A stretch of 64,000 bases of DNA from Hymenobacter cyanobacteriorum (GTDB lineage: Bacteria > Bacteroidota > Bacteroidia > Cytophagales > Hymenobacteraceae). The DNA lies in the NCBI RefSeq assembly GCF_022631375.1, contig NZ_JALBGC010000002.1, positions 744,001-808,000 of the forward strand. Direction: 5' to 3'. A program made the position numbers and the translations under genes. Below the pieces are notes generated by a model. The model ran no database searches. It was not told where the DNA came from and saw only the letters and a program-made list of their open reading frames with translations. Positions 7,445-15,666 of this stretch are shown piece by piece (the first letter of the stretch is position 1; each line of letters opens with the position of its first letter).

Positions 7445-8722
7445 TTAGGTTTTCTGCTTCTTCTTTTTGGCCGCCGGAAACAGAATGTTGTTCAGAATGA
7501 GGCGGTAGCCGGGCGAGTTGGGGTGTAGGGCCAGGTCGGTAGGCTCTTCGCCCACGAGGTGCTGGTAGTCTTCGGGGTCGTGGCCGCCATAAAACGTCCA
7601 GGTGCCCTTGCCCAGCGTGCCGTGAATGTAGCGGGCTTCGCCGGTTTGCTTGGTTTCGCCCATCACAATCACGTCCGACTTAATCAGGCTTTTGCGGAAA
7701 GCCGTGGTCTGGCCCATGAAGCCGTGGATGGTTTTGTCGTGGTTCTGGCAGAGCATGGTGGGCACCGGGTCGTACTTGGCCGAGTAGGTGAAGAGCGAGA
7801 AGTAGTCGTTCTGCTCGCCCAGGCCGCGCTCGCGGGGCTGCATGTCGATGTTGGAATACTCGTACTCGTAGGGATTGCGCTCGAGCTGAAAGTTCTGGAA
7901 GGCCAGGCAGCGGTTGAAATTGAGCTTGGATTGCGCGGCCGGGTCGGCCGGGTCGCCGTCGTACATCGTTTCCACCATGTCGATGCCCAGGCCGGCCAGG
8001 GCAATGTCATACGAATCGGTGGCCGAGCACATGGCGAACAAAAAGCCGCCCCCGGCAATGAATTCCTGCATTTTGGTGGCCACGGCGCCTTTCATCACGC
8101 TCACCTTGGCAAAGCCGTTGCGCTTGGCGGCGGCTTCGGCATCGCGCACCTGCTGCTGGTACCAGGGGTAGTTGCGGTAGGTGGCGTAAAACTTGCCGTA
8201 TTCGCCGGTAAAGTCTTCGTGGTGCAGGTGCAGCCAGTCGTACTTGGGCAGCTCGCCCTTCAGCACCTCGTCGTCGTAGAGCTGGGTGTAGGGAATTTCG
8301 GCATAGGCCAATACCATCGTCACGGCGTCGTCCCAGGGCTGCTTGCCTTTGGGCGTGTACACCGCAATTTTGGGCACCTTCTCCAGCTTCATCACGTCCA
8401 TGTTGGCGTTGGGGTCGGCAATTTCCTGCAAAATGCCGGTGTATTGCGCTTCGCTGATAACCTGGTAGCTCACGCCGCGCACGGCCAGCTCGTTTTCGGC
8501 CCCGGCCACGGTTTCGAAGGCGAAGGCCCCACCCCGGTAGTTCAGCAGCCAATCGACGGGCACTTCGCGCTGAAGCAGCCAGAAGGCCACGCCGTAAGCT
8601 TTCAGGCACTCCTTCTGGGTGTTATCCATCGGGATGAGGACGTGGTTGGCGCGGGCCGCCGGCGCGGCCGCGAGGCCGGCACTGGCCACGAGCAAAAACA
8701 GCAGAAGACGTTTCAGCAGCAT
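7445..8722 (-). CDS. Secreted conserved Bacteroidota protein (often mislabelled asparagine synthetase B)
   Basis: The start MLLKRLLLFLL (8722) gives a signal peptide with cleavage near ARA-NH and a 425-aa protein. The start of the mature protein (NHVLIPMDNTQKECLKAYG), KGKQPWDDAVTMVL and YDWLHLHHEDFTG match a family I recall from many Bacteroidota. Databases often call it asparagine synthetase B, but neither a glutaminase Cys nor an ATP-binding synthetase motif is visible. A GGGFLFAMCSATDSYD stretch resembles the nucleophile elbow of class-I glutamine-amidotransferase-like folds, suggesting a periplasmic flavodoxin/GATase-like fold (inference). Ends in a Lys-rich tail. Monocistronic with its own terminator. 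Confidence 0.75.
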   Translation of the reverse strand: MLLKRLLLFLLVASAGLAAAPAARANHVLIPMDNTQKECLKAYGVAFWLLQREVPVDWLLNYRGGAFAFETVAGAENELAVRGVSYQVISEAQYTGILQEIADPNANMDVMKLEKVPKIAVYTPKGKQPWDDAVTMVLAYAEIPYTQLYDDEVLKGELPKYDWLHLHHEDFTGEYGKFYATYRNYPWYQQQVRDAEAAAKRNGFAKVSVMKGAVATKMQEFIAGGGFLFAMCSATDSYDIALAGLGIDMVETMYDGDPADPAAQSKLNFNRCLAFQNFQLERNPYEYEYSNIDMQPRERGLGEQNDYFSLFTYSAKYDPVPTMLCQNHDKTIHGFMGQTTAFRKSLIKSDVIVMGETKQTGEARYIHGTLGKGTWTFYGGHDPEDYQHLVGEEPTDLALHPNSPGYRLILNNILFPAAKKKKQKT

Positions 8723-8964
8723 CGTTTTTAATCCAAAGAGTTGCCCTGCCCCAACGAGGTTGCGGCGCGGGTGGTTCAAGTTAGGGCTGCGCCGCCGAAC
8801 TTTGGCGGCGCGGCGGCACGCAGCTTTTGTGGCCCGGCCGCGTCGGTAGCCCGGCGAAGCCTGTGCGCCGCCGATTTTTATCCGGTACTTAGCCCGGCCA
8901 ACCCTACTTTGGGGCGGGCCAGCGCGCTATTTTCAACCCGCACGCCTCCTTTTCTGCTTAACCT

Positions 8965-10203
8965 ATGAGCCCCCTTGAAAACATCCGCGAAGCCTTCCGT
9001 TCCATCCGGGCCAATCTGCTGCGCACCATCCTCACGGCGCTCATTCTGAGCATTGGCCTGTTTGCGCTGGTGGGCATTCTCACCGGGATTGATGCGATGA
9101 AGAATTCGTTGTCCGACACGTTTGCCAGCCTCGGAGCCAACTCGTTCGAGCTGCATGCCAAGGGCTACGCCAACCGGTTTCAGCGCGGCGGCGTGCAGGC
9201 CAAACGTTTCCCGCCCATCGATTTTTTGCAGGCCAAGCGCTACAAGGCCGCGATGGGCGACCAGGCCCAGGTCGGCCTCTCGGCTTTCATCGCCGGGGCC
9301 GTCGAGATGAAAGCCAACGGCACCAAAACCAACCCCAACATGCAGGTGGTGGCCGGCGACGAGAATTACCTCAAAATTCAGGGCTACAACCTGGCCGCCG
9401 GGCGCATTTTCTCGCAGGCCGAGCTCAACAGCGGGGCCAACGTGCTGATTGTGGGCGACGAAATCCGGGCCAAGCTTTTCCCGAAAGTGCCGCCCGTGGG
9501 CCACTACGTCAACGCCCTGGGCCGCCGCTTCCTCATTGTGGGCCTGCTCGAAAAAAGCGGCAGCGGCGCCGGTGGCGGCGGAGCCGACCGCCTGGCCCTG
9601 CTGCCGCTGGAAGCCGGCAACCAGCTGCCCCGCCAGCGTGCCCTCACCTACGACGTGAAAACGGCCACCGATAAACCTGCCGCGCTCGATTTCCTGATGG
9701 GCCAGGCCACCGGCGTGATGCGCGCCGTGCGCCACGACAAGCTGGGCCAGGAAGACAGTTTTGTGGTCGAAAGCAGCGAGTCGCTGGTGAAGGATTTGGA
9801 TGCCATTTCGGGCAAGATGAAGGCCGGCGGCAGCATCATTGCCTTCGTCACGCTGCTCGGGGCCAGCATTGCCCTGATGAACATCATGCTGGTTTCGGTC
9901 ACGGAGCGTACCCGCGAAATCGGCATCCGCAAGGCCTTGGGGGCCACGGCCAAGCAAATTCGGTTTCAGTTTCTGATGGAAGCCATCGTGATTTGCCTGA
10001 TTGGTGGCGGCTTGGGCATCGTGCTCGGCGTCATGGGCGGCAATGCAGTGGCCAGCTTTGTGGGCTCGGGTGCCTTTCTGGTGCCGTGGGGCTGGATGAT
10101 GGTGGGCATGGTGATTTGCGTGGGCGTGGGAATGGCCTCGGGCTACTACCCCGCCAGCAAAGCCGCCGCCCTCGACCCCATCGATTCGCTGCGCTACGAG
10201 TAG
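8965..10203 (+). CDS. ABC transporter permease, MacB/FtsX type
   Basis: The 412-aa protein starts with the short cytoplasmic helix typical of the family (PLENIREAFRSIR) and TM1 (about 18-42), then has a periplasmic MacB_PCD domain (about 50-270). The FtsX core follows, with three helices from about residue 285, including the TERTREIGIRKALGA coupling segment and a final GYYPASKAAALDPI. Such permeases act in mechanotransmission or efflux with a separate ATPase. No ATPase gene is adjacent; the nearest, at 46007, is not obviously a partner. A GGGG/SGSG-rich loop is at about residues 198-206. Confidence 0.9.
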   Translation: MSPLENIREAFRSIRANLLRTILTALILSIGLFALVGILTGIDAMKNSLSDTFASLGANSFELHAKGYANRFQRGGVQAKRFPPIDFLQAKRYKAAMGDQAQVGLSAFIAGAVEMKANGTKTNPNMQVVAGDENYLKIQGYNLAAGRIFSQAELNSGANVLIVGDEIRAKLFPKVPPVGHYVNALGRRFLIVGLLEKSGSGAGGGGADRLALLPLEAGNQLPRQRALTYDVKTATDKPAALDFLMGQATGVMRAVRHDKLGQEDSFVVESSESLVKDLDAISGKMKAGGSIIAFVTLLGASIALMNIMLVSVTERTREIGIRKALGATAKQIRFQFLMEAIVICLIGGGLGIVLGVMGGNAVASFVGSGAFLVPWGWMMVGMVICVGVGMASGYYPASKAAALDPIDSLRYE

Positions 10204-10278
10204 GAGCGGGGCCATTGGTGCCGTCCGTTCGATAGCTGGCCGTATAGTTTACCCTTCATTTCTAGCGCTGCAGGTTTT

Positions 10279-11094
10279 ATGACGTTGCCGGTTACGCGTC
10301 GGGTGTTGCTTTTCGGGTGTTGCCTGAGCGGCTTGGTCGCCAGCTGGGGCCGGCCGGCTGCTGCGCAGACGCCGGCGCCCGGCCGGGCCGAAACGTACGC
10401 CGTGCTCGGGGCCGGCAAGGGGGCGCAATTCAGCGTGCCGCAGGTGCGCCTGGCCGATGAAGCAGTGAGCCAGCGCATCAACCGCGCCATTGCCCGGGCC
10501 GTGGTGAGCCAGGCCAAAGTCGCCGTCGATACCACCGCCGCGCTACCCAAGCAGCTACGGCAAGTGGCCAGCGACGACTGTTGCCTGACCGGGGCACGGT
10601 TCCAGGTGCTGCTTAACCAAGGCGCGTTGTTCTCGGTGAAAATTTCGTTGGAATTCCGGGGCGCCAGCAGCTACGAGCGGCAGCGCTACCTAGTGTTCGA
10701 CCTCGGCACCGGCGAACGCCTGCCCCTGACTGCCCTCCTCGCCGACCCGCCCGCCCAACTCGCACGTCGCCTCGAAGCCGCCGTGAACCGGCGGATGGGC
10801 GAATTCCTGGCCGATAGCGCTACGCGCACTCATCCCGGCCGCGCGGCGCTGGCCCGGTCGCTGCACTGGAACGCGACCACGCGGCAAGTAGATTTCGCCG
10901 CTGGTGCGCCCGCTGTATCGTTGCAGGAGTTCGCCCTCACGCCGCACGCGTTGCTGCTGCTATACCCAACCGACCAGCAAGCCGTCGCCTTAGCCGACAT
11001 TCCCGAAGAAACCTACCGCTTCCCCTATGCCCGCCTGCAGGCCCGGGGCCGCTTGGCCGAACTGGTGCAGAAAAGCGCAGCCGGAGCCCGCTAA
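10279..11094 (+). CDS. Secreted protein, DUF3298-like
   Basis: The 271-aa product has a signal peptide (VLLFGCCLSGLVASWG, cleavage near AAAQ). The layout resembles periplasmic DUF4163/DUF3298 proteins: paired-strand N-terminal part, a FDLGTGERLPLTALL hairpin, and a C-terminal ALTPHALLLLYP strand near residue 225 that corresponds to the DUF3298 'ltpegl.v.f' strand. Two adjacent cysteines (DDCCLTG, about 99-100) could form a vicinal disulfide or bind metal. Function unknown. It starts 75 nt after the permease stop on the same strand and could be cotranscribed. Confidence 0.6.
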   Translation: MTLPVTRRVLLFGCCLSGLVASWGRPAAAQTPAPGRAETYAVLGAGKGAQFSVPQVRLADEAVSQRINRAIARAVVSQAKVAVDTTAALPKQLRQVASDDCCLTGARFQVLLNQGALFSVKISLEFRGASSYERQRYLVFDLGTGERLPLTALLADPPAQLARRLEAAVNRRMGEFLADSATRTHPGRAALARSLHWNATTRQVDFAAGAPAVSLQEFALTPHALLLLYPTDQQAVALADIPEETYRFPYARLQARGRLAELVQKSAAGAR

Positions 11095-11118
11095 GCGCGT
11101 TTAACTGCGATAAAGTTA

Positions 11119-11126
11119 TACATTTG
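11119..11126 (+). promoter_or_regulatory. -7 box TACATTTG for the XRE-type regulator
   Basis: Exact TAnnTTTG match 26 nt upstream of the ATG at 11153. Confidence 0.55.
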
Positions 11127-11152
11127 CGCAAGCACTCATTTGTGTAAATGCC

Positions 11153-12079
11153 ATGGCCGCTTCCGTTCCCGTTGTTGCCGCTGCGTCCATCGACCAGCGC
11201 TTTGCCCAGCTCATTCAGCAGTTTGGGCTGACTAAAAACAGCTTTGCCATTTCGCTGGGTAAAACGGCCAGCGTGGTGCAACACCTCATCGATGGCCGCA
11301 ACAAGCCCGGTTTCGACCTGATGTGCAAGGTGTTTGAGGTTTACCCAAATGTGTCTCGCGACTGGTTGCTGTTGGGTCGAGGCCCAATGCTAGTTGGCAG
11401 CAATGGCCTGAGCGGCCCCGCCGTAGCCGCCGCCCAACCCGCCGCCGCCGAACCCGATTTTGAGCCAATTGACTTGGCCGATGTTGCACCCCGGGCCGCC
11501 CGCCGCCCTACCGTTAGCCGGTTGCAGCCCGAAGAAATTGCCGCTACCCTGGCGCTGGCCACCGCTGCCGAACACGGAATTTCAGCCGTCGCTCCGGTTA
11601 TTTCTTCGGCATCCGCACCCGTTTTTGCCGAGCCGCAAGCTGCCGAAAACCATGCTGTGCCTCCAGCCCAGGTTGCACCTATTGCGGCAGCGCCGGCTGC
11701 GATGCCGCCCGTTGTGGCGGCGCACCGGCCGGTGCGGCCTTTTCGCCCGGCTCCCGCACCAAACTCTCCCATGATGCCAGAGCCGGCTGTCCCATTGGCT
11801 GCTCCAGTAGCGCCTGCTGCTTCAGTGCCGCCAATTCCTACTGGGCAACAACCTGCTTCGCCAGCCGCGCCGGCTGTTGCCGCTGCAGTTGAGCCACCGC
11901 TTAGCCCGGCGGTGCTGGCACCCGCACCGGGTGGGGCCGATGCCTACGTAGCCGCCGCCATCCATGCCCAGCACCTGCAGCACCAGCTGGCCCTGGCCGA
12001 ACTCCGCAACCAGCACCTGCTCGAACAGCAGCAAATGCTGCGCGAGATGCTGGCCATGGCCCGCCAGAGCATGGTGTAA
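11153..12079 (+). CDS. XRE/CI-type helix-turn-helix protein with long Ala/Pro linker and C-terminal coiled coil
   Basis: The 308-aa product has three parts. Residues about 10-80 form a phage-repressor-like HTH (QFGLTKNSFAISLG ... VVQHLIDGRNKPG ... SRDWLLLGRGPML), typical of small Bacteroidota XRE regulators. Residues about 85-255 are an Ala/Pro/Val-rich low-complexity linker. Residues about 262-305 form a Gln/Leu-rich coiled coil (HLQHQLALAELRNQHL). The HTH implies DNA binding; the coiled coil likely dimerises or recruits a partner; the linker would let the two move apart. The target is unknown. Usual relatives end soon after the HTH or have a short coiled coil, so the linker is unusually long. 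Confidence 0.8.
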   Translation: MAASVPVVAAASIDQRFAQLIQQFGLTKNSFAISLGKTASVVQHLIDGRNKPGFDLMCKVFEVYPNVSRDWLLLGRGPMLVGSNGLSGPAVAAAQPAAAEPDFEPIDLADVAPRAARRPTVSRLQPEEIAATLALATAAEHGISAVAPVISSASAPVFAEPQAAENHAVPPAQVAPIAAAPAAMPPVVAAHRPVRPFRPAPAPNSPMMPEPAVPLAAPVAPAASVPPIPTGQQPASPAAPAVAAAVEPPLSPAVLAPAPGGADAYVAAAIHAQHLQHQLALAELRNQHLLEQQQMLREMLAMARQSMV

Positions 12080-12080
12080 A

Positions 12081-12160
12081 ACCGTCGTTCCGACGAAGGA
12101 AGAATCTGAATGAAAACGTAACTGGTTTCCCTCCGATTCCTCCTTCGTCGAAATGACGGT
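12081..12160. repeat. Inverted repeat, family C copy 1
   Basis: Imperfect arms around a ~30-nt loop (left ACCGTCGTTCCGACGAAGGA, right CTTCGTCGAAATGACGGT). It begins at the stop of the XRE gene, between it and convergent mtaB. A second copy is at 45400-45480. Confidence 0.75.
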
Positions 12161-12177
12161 TTCCGTGGTGGAATACC

Positions 12178-13512
12178 TTAGGCGAAAATCCCTACTTCTT
12201 CAGCCTCCATCAAACCCTGGGGGTTCACGGCAGTGAGGCGCAGGGTTTTGCGCTCACCCACCAGCAGTGGGTCGTACTTCACGGCCACGCGGATGTAGTT
12301 GGGCGTGAAGCCTTCCATGCGGCCGTCGGTCACGTCGTCTTCAAACAGCACTTCGGTTTCGAGGCCGAGGTGTTGCTCGTAGAAGAAGCGCTTTTTCTTC
12401 TCCGACAGGCTGCGGAGTTGGGTGGTGCGCTCGTGGCGCACGCGGTCGGGCACGCGGCCGGGCAGGGTGGGCGCGAGGGTATCGGGCCGCTCCGAATACG
12501 GAAACACGTGCAGGTAGCTGATAGGCAGCTCGTTCAGAAAATTATAGGTGTCGAGGAAGTCCGCGTCGGTTTCGCCGGGGAAGCCCACAATTACGTCTAC
12601 CCCAATGCAGGCGTGCGGCATCAGTTCCTTGATGCGAGCCACCCGGCTGGCGTAGAGCGCCCGGCGGTAGCGGCGGCGCATCAGGCCCAGAATTTTGTCG
12701 GAGCCGCTTTGCAGCGGGATGTGGAAGTGCGGCATGAAGCGCGCCGAGGCGGCCACGGTTTCGAGCACGCCGTCAGTGAGCAGGTTGGGCTCGCAGCTGC
12801 TGATGCGGAAGCGGCGGATGCCGGCCACATCGTCGAGGGCCTGCACCAGTTGGGTGAAATCCTCCAGCCGCTCGCGTTCGGGGCCTTGCAAGCCGAAATC
12901 GCCCAGGTTCACACCCGTGAGCACGATTTCCTGTACGCCGGTGGCGGCCAGTTCTTCGGCCCGGGCCACTACGCTGGCCACGCTGCCCGAGCGGCTGCCG
13001 CCCCGCGCCAGCGGAATGGTGCAGAACGAGCAGGAATAGTCGCAGCCGTCCTGTACTTTCATAAAGGTGCGGGTGCGGTCGCCAAACGAGTGCGCGGCCA
13101 CAAACTCGGTGGCTTCGCTGATGGGGGAGGCGTGCACCGCCCCCGGCTGGCCCGGCGCGGGCTTCTTGAAATCGGCCAGAATATCGACAAGCATGAACTT
13201 CTCGGAAGCACCCAGCACCGCGCTTACGCCCGGAATGGTGGCAATTTCCTGCGGCTTCAGCTGGGCGTAGCAGCCCACGATGGCCACAAACGCATCGGGA
13301 TTATGCTTGAGGGCCTGCTGCACCACCTTGCGGCACTTGCGGTCGGCGTGGTCCGTGACGGAGCAGGTATTGATAACGTACAGGTCAGCCCCGGCTTCAA
13401 ACGGAACTTTGGCAAAGCCCTTTTCCTCGAACTGCCGGCCAATGGCCGACGTTTCGGAAAAGTTGAGCTTGCAGCCGAGCGTATATAAGGCAACGGATTG
13501 GGGAGTAGGCAT
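12178..13512 (-). CDS. mtaB: tRNA (t6A37-C2)-methylthiotransferase MtaB
   Basis: The 444-aa protein is a radical-SAM methylthiotransferase. The N-terminal UPF0004 domain binds one 4Fe-4S cluster (YTLGCKLN near residue 10, NTCSVTD, VGCYAQ). The radical-SAM core has CDYSCSFCTIPLARG near residue 157, and a TRAM-like C-terminal region follows. The LGCKLN start and overall length fit MtaB better than MiaB or RimO. It converts t6A37 to ms2t6A37 in ANN-decoding tRNAs, downstream of the TsaE pathway gene at 57990. An exact TACCTTTG box sits only 8 nt from the ATG, so the transcript may be nearly leaderless. Confidence 0.92.
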   Translation of the reverse strand: MPTPQSVALYTLGCKLNFSETSAIGRQFEEKGFAKVPFEAGADLYVINTCSVTDHADRKCRKVVQQALKHNPDAFVAIVGCYAQLKPQEIATIPGVSAVLGASEKFMLVDILADFKKPAPGQPGAVHASPISEATEFVAAHSFGDRTRTFMKVQDGCDYSCSFCTIPLARGGSRSGSVASVVARAEELAATGVQEIVLTGVNLGDFGLQGPERERLEDFTQLVQALDDVAGIRRFRISSCEPNLLTDGVLETVAASARFMPHFHIPLQSGSDKILGLMRRRYRRALYASRVARIKELMPHACIGVDVIVGFPGETDADFLDTYNFLNELPISYLHVFPYSERPDTLAPTLPGRVPDRVRHERTTQLRSLSEKKKRFFYEQHLGLETEVLFEDDVTDGRMEGFTPNYIRVAVKYDPLLVGERKTLRLTAVNPQGLMEAEEVGIFA

Positions 13513-13520
13513 AGCAGACG

Positions 13521-13528
13521 CAAAGGTA
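13521..13528 (-). promoter_or_regulatory. -7 box TACCTTTG very close to mtaB start
   Basis: Exact TAnnTTTG; only 8 nt separate it from the ATG at 13512, implying a leader of about 6 nt. Confidence 0.6.
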
Positions 13529-13566
13529 CGCCAGCCGCTCCGCGTGCCCGAAATATGCGGCGGCGA

Positions 13567-15429
13567 TTACTTCCGGGCAAAGTCTGCTAACGTGAGCTGC
13601 TGCATGGCCTGGCCCAGGCGCAGCTGCCAGTCAGTCGCATCGGGCGTGCGGTCCCACACGGCGCGACTTACATTGTCGAACGCCAGCGAGCCCAGTGGCG
13701 AAACCGCCCCGAATCCATTGTTGAAGCAGTAGTAGGCGAATGAGCGTGGGTGCGGGGCCAGCAGGTCGCGGCTCCACACGTAGCTGGTGGCGGGCAGGTT
13801 TAGTTGGCGCAGCAGGGTGGCTGCTACATCGGTTTGCGAGGCAATGGTGTGCACCAACTGGCCCCGCGCCTCGGGCCGCAGCGCGCCGCCGGCCAGCAGT
13901 AGCGGAATGCGGAACTTGTCGGGGCTTTGGTTTGAGGAGTTGCCGGGCTGAATGTGGCCGTGGTCGGCCACCAGCACTATTAACGTATGCGCGTACCACG
14001 GCTCGCGCCGGGCGGCTCGCAGAAAACGGCCCAACTCCTGGTCGGTGTAATACACTGAGTTGCGGAATTGGCTTACCTCATCAGCTCCCGGAAAGTGCGT
14101 TTTCATCGGCACGTCGAAGGGCTCGTGGCTGCTCAAGGTGAAGGCCGTGACGAAAAACGGCGTGGGCTGCCGGCGCAAATCCGTCAGAATGCGGTCGAAA
14201 AGTACGCCGTCGTGGGCGCCCCATTTCGAGTTCTGGTCGGCCTGGGCAAAGTCGGCCCGTTCGGTGAGGTGTTCGTAGCCCGCAGTTTGCAGGTAGCTTT
14301 TCATGTTGGCGAAGGCCAGCTCGCCGCCGTAGTAATAGTGCGAGCGGTAGCCCACCGCCGCCAGCGAGCGGCATAGGTGCGGCAAATGCTCGGTTTTGCG
14401 CGGAAACTTGATGATGCTGGTCGTCGGCTGGTTGGGGTAGCCCGACAACAGCGACACCAGGCCCTTCTGGCTGCGGTCGCCGGCTGCGTAGATGTTATCG
14501 AACAGCACACCCGTGCGCGCCAGGCTGTCGAGCACCGGCGTTACGCCCTTTTCGCCGCCCACACAGCCCACAAATTTGCTGGTGAAGCTTTCCATAATAA
14601 CGAACAGCACGTTCGGACGCTTTTCGGCCAGAATGGTTGTCGTCGAATCAGTTGGTGCGGGCTGCCCCACGGCCAGGGGGTACAGCCCCGCTACCAATCG
14701 CTGCGCCGTGCTGTCCGGCATAAATTTCTGGGGCGGTTGTTCTTCGCTGCGCAATACCAGCGCACTCATCAGGTTCCAGGGCGCATTCAGGGCCGCGTGG
14801 TTGGCAAAGGCGGTACGCGAGAAATACACGTCGCTCTGGTTGATGGGGATTTGCTGCGTGCCGCCCCGCAGCGGCACCACCAGCAGCGCCAGGTACAGCA
14901 GGCAGGCCAGCGCCGCTCGCCCGCGCCCAAACCACGCCGGCAGCGGCACCAGCCGCCCCACCACTCCTGTATATAGTAGCCAGCCGCCGCCGCCCAGCGC
15001 CAGCAGCGCCGCCAGTAGCAGCCCCAGCGGCGCGCTCCCGGCCGAAGCGGCCATTTCCTGCGGCGAGTTTAGGTACTGCAGCGGCGTGTCGTCGAGCCGG
15101 AAGCCCCAGGCGCGGTACAGCTCCAGGTCGGCAGTCATCAGCAGCGCCAGCAGCAGGCCCACGGCCGCCGAGTAGCCGCCCAGCAGCCCCCGCAACGGCA
15201 GCCGGGGCCATAGGCTGCCCAGCACCAGCAGCAGAAATGGCAGCAGGCACACGTAGGCCGCCGCCGAAGCATCGAGGCGCAGCCCGTACCAAAAAGTAGC
15301 CAGCAGGGTTTCCAACGGCAGTTTGGCGGCGGCTGTGTGCTGATAACCAAGAAACAGAGCCCGGCCCAGCTCAAAAAACAGCAGCCAAAACAAAAAGTAG
15401 CGCGGCTGAAACGCAAAGCGGTTTTTCAC
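13567..15429 (-). CDS. LtaS-like membrane phosphoglycerol/phosphoethanolamine transferase (sulfatase fold)
   Basis: The 620-aa protein has five N-terminal membrane helices (first 200 residues) and an extracytoplasmic alkaline-phosphatase/sulfatase domain: NVLFVIMESFTSKF (metal-binding Glu), the nucleophile region GDRSQKGLVSLLSGYP, and VADHGH. The position expected to hold the nucleophilic Thr is a Ser (S320). Gram-negative Bacteroidota lack lipoteichoic acid, so it probably modifies another envelope glycan or lipid. GTG 15429 is preferred over the ATG at 15465 because an exact TATCTTTG -7 box lies at 15434-15441, inside the longer version. No terminator seen. Confidence 0.85.
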   Translation of the reverse strand: MKNRFAFQPRYFLFWLLFFELGRALFLGYQHTAAAKLPLETLLATFWYGLRLDASAAAYVCLLPFLLLVLGSLWPRLPLRGLLGGYSAAVGLLLALLMTADLELYRAWGFRLDDTPLQYLNSPQEMAASAGSAPLGLLLAALLALGGGGWLLYTGVVGRLVPLPAWFGRGRAALACLLYLALLVVPLRGGTQQIPINQSDVYFSRTAFANHAALNAPWNLMSALVLRSEEQPPQKFMPDSTAQRLVAGLYPLAVGQPAPTDSTTTILAEKRPNVLFVIMESFTSKFVGCVGGEKGVTPVLDSLARTGVLFDNIYAAGDRSQKGLVSLLSGYPNQPTTSIIKFPRKTEHLPHLCRSLAAVGYRSHYYYGGELAFANMKSYLQTAGYEHLTERADFAQADQNSKWGAHDGVLFDRILTDLRRQPTPFFVTAFTLSSHEPFDVPMKTHFPGADEVSQFRNSVYYTDQELGRFLRAARREPWYAHTLIVLVADHGHIQPGNSSNQSPDKFRIPLLLAGGALRPEARGQLVHTIASQTDVAATLLRQLNLPATSYVWSRDLLAPHPRSFAYYCFNNGFGAVSPLGSLAFDNVSRAVWDRTPDATDWQLRLGQAMQQLTLADFARK

Positions 15430-15433
15430 ACCC

Positions 15434-15441
15434 CAAAGATA
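15434..15441 (-). promoter_or_regulatory. -7 box TATCTTTG almost touching the LtaS-like start
   Basis: Exact TAnnTTTG; 4 nt from GTG 15429, implying a leader of about 2 nt and deciding the start codon choice. Confidence 0.55.
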
Positions 15442-15614
15442 GTTGGTGCCCGGTGCGGGCTGCATCTGCTAGAATGGGCAACCGTTTGCAGTTTTGTAAT
15501 CAAAATTGGTCGTTTGCTATCTATTGAGAAAGGGGGAGCGTTAAGAAAAGGTTGTTTTTTCTGAAAAGTAGTTGAAAAAAACAGGGGTGTCTCACGAGAA
15601 ACACTTTTTTGCTT

Positions 15615-15622
15615 TATCTTTG
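15615..15622 (+). promoter_or_regulatory. -7 box TATCTTTG for glutamine synthetase III
   Basis: Exact TAnnTTTG, 44 nt before the ATG, in an AT-rich stretch (15480-15660) unlike the surrounding coding DNA. Confidence 0.6.
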
Positions 15623-15666
15623 CCCTATCAATCTACCTCTGGTAATTCAACCCGGTTTCTTTTTAC

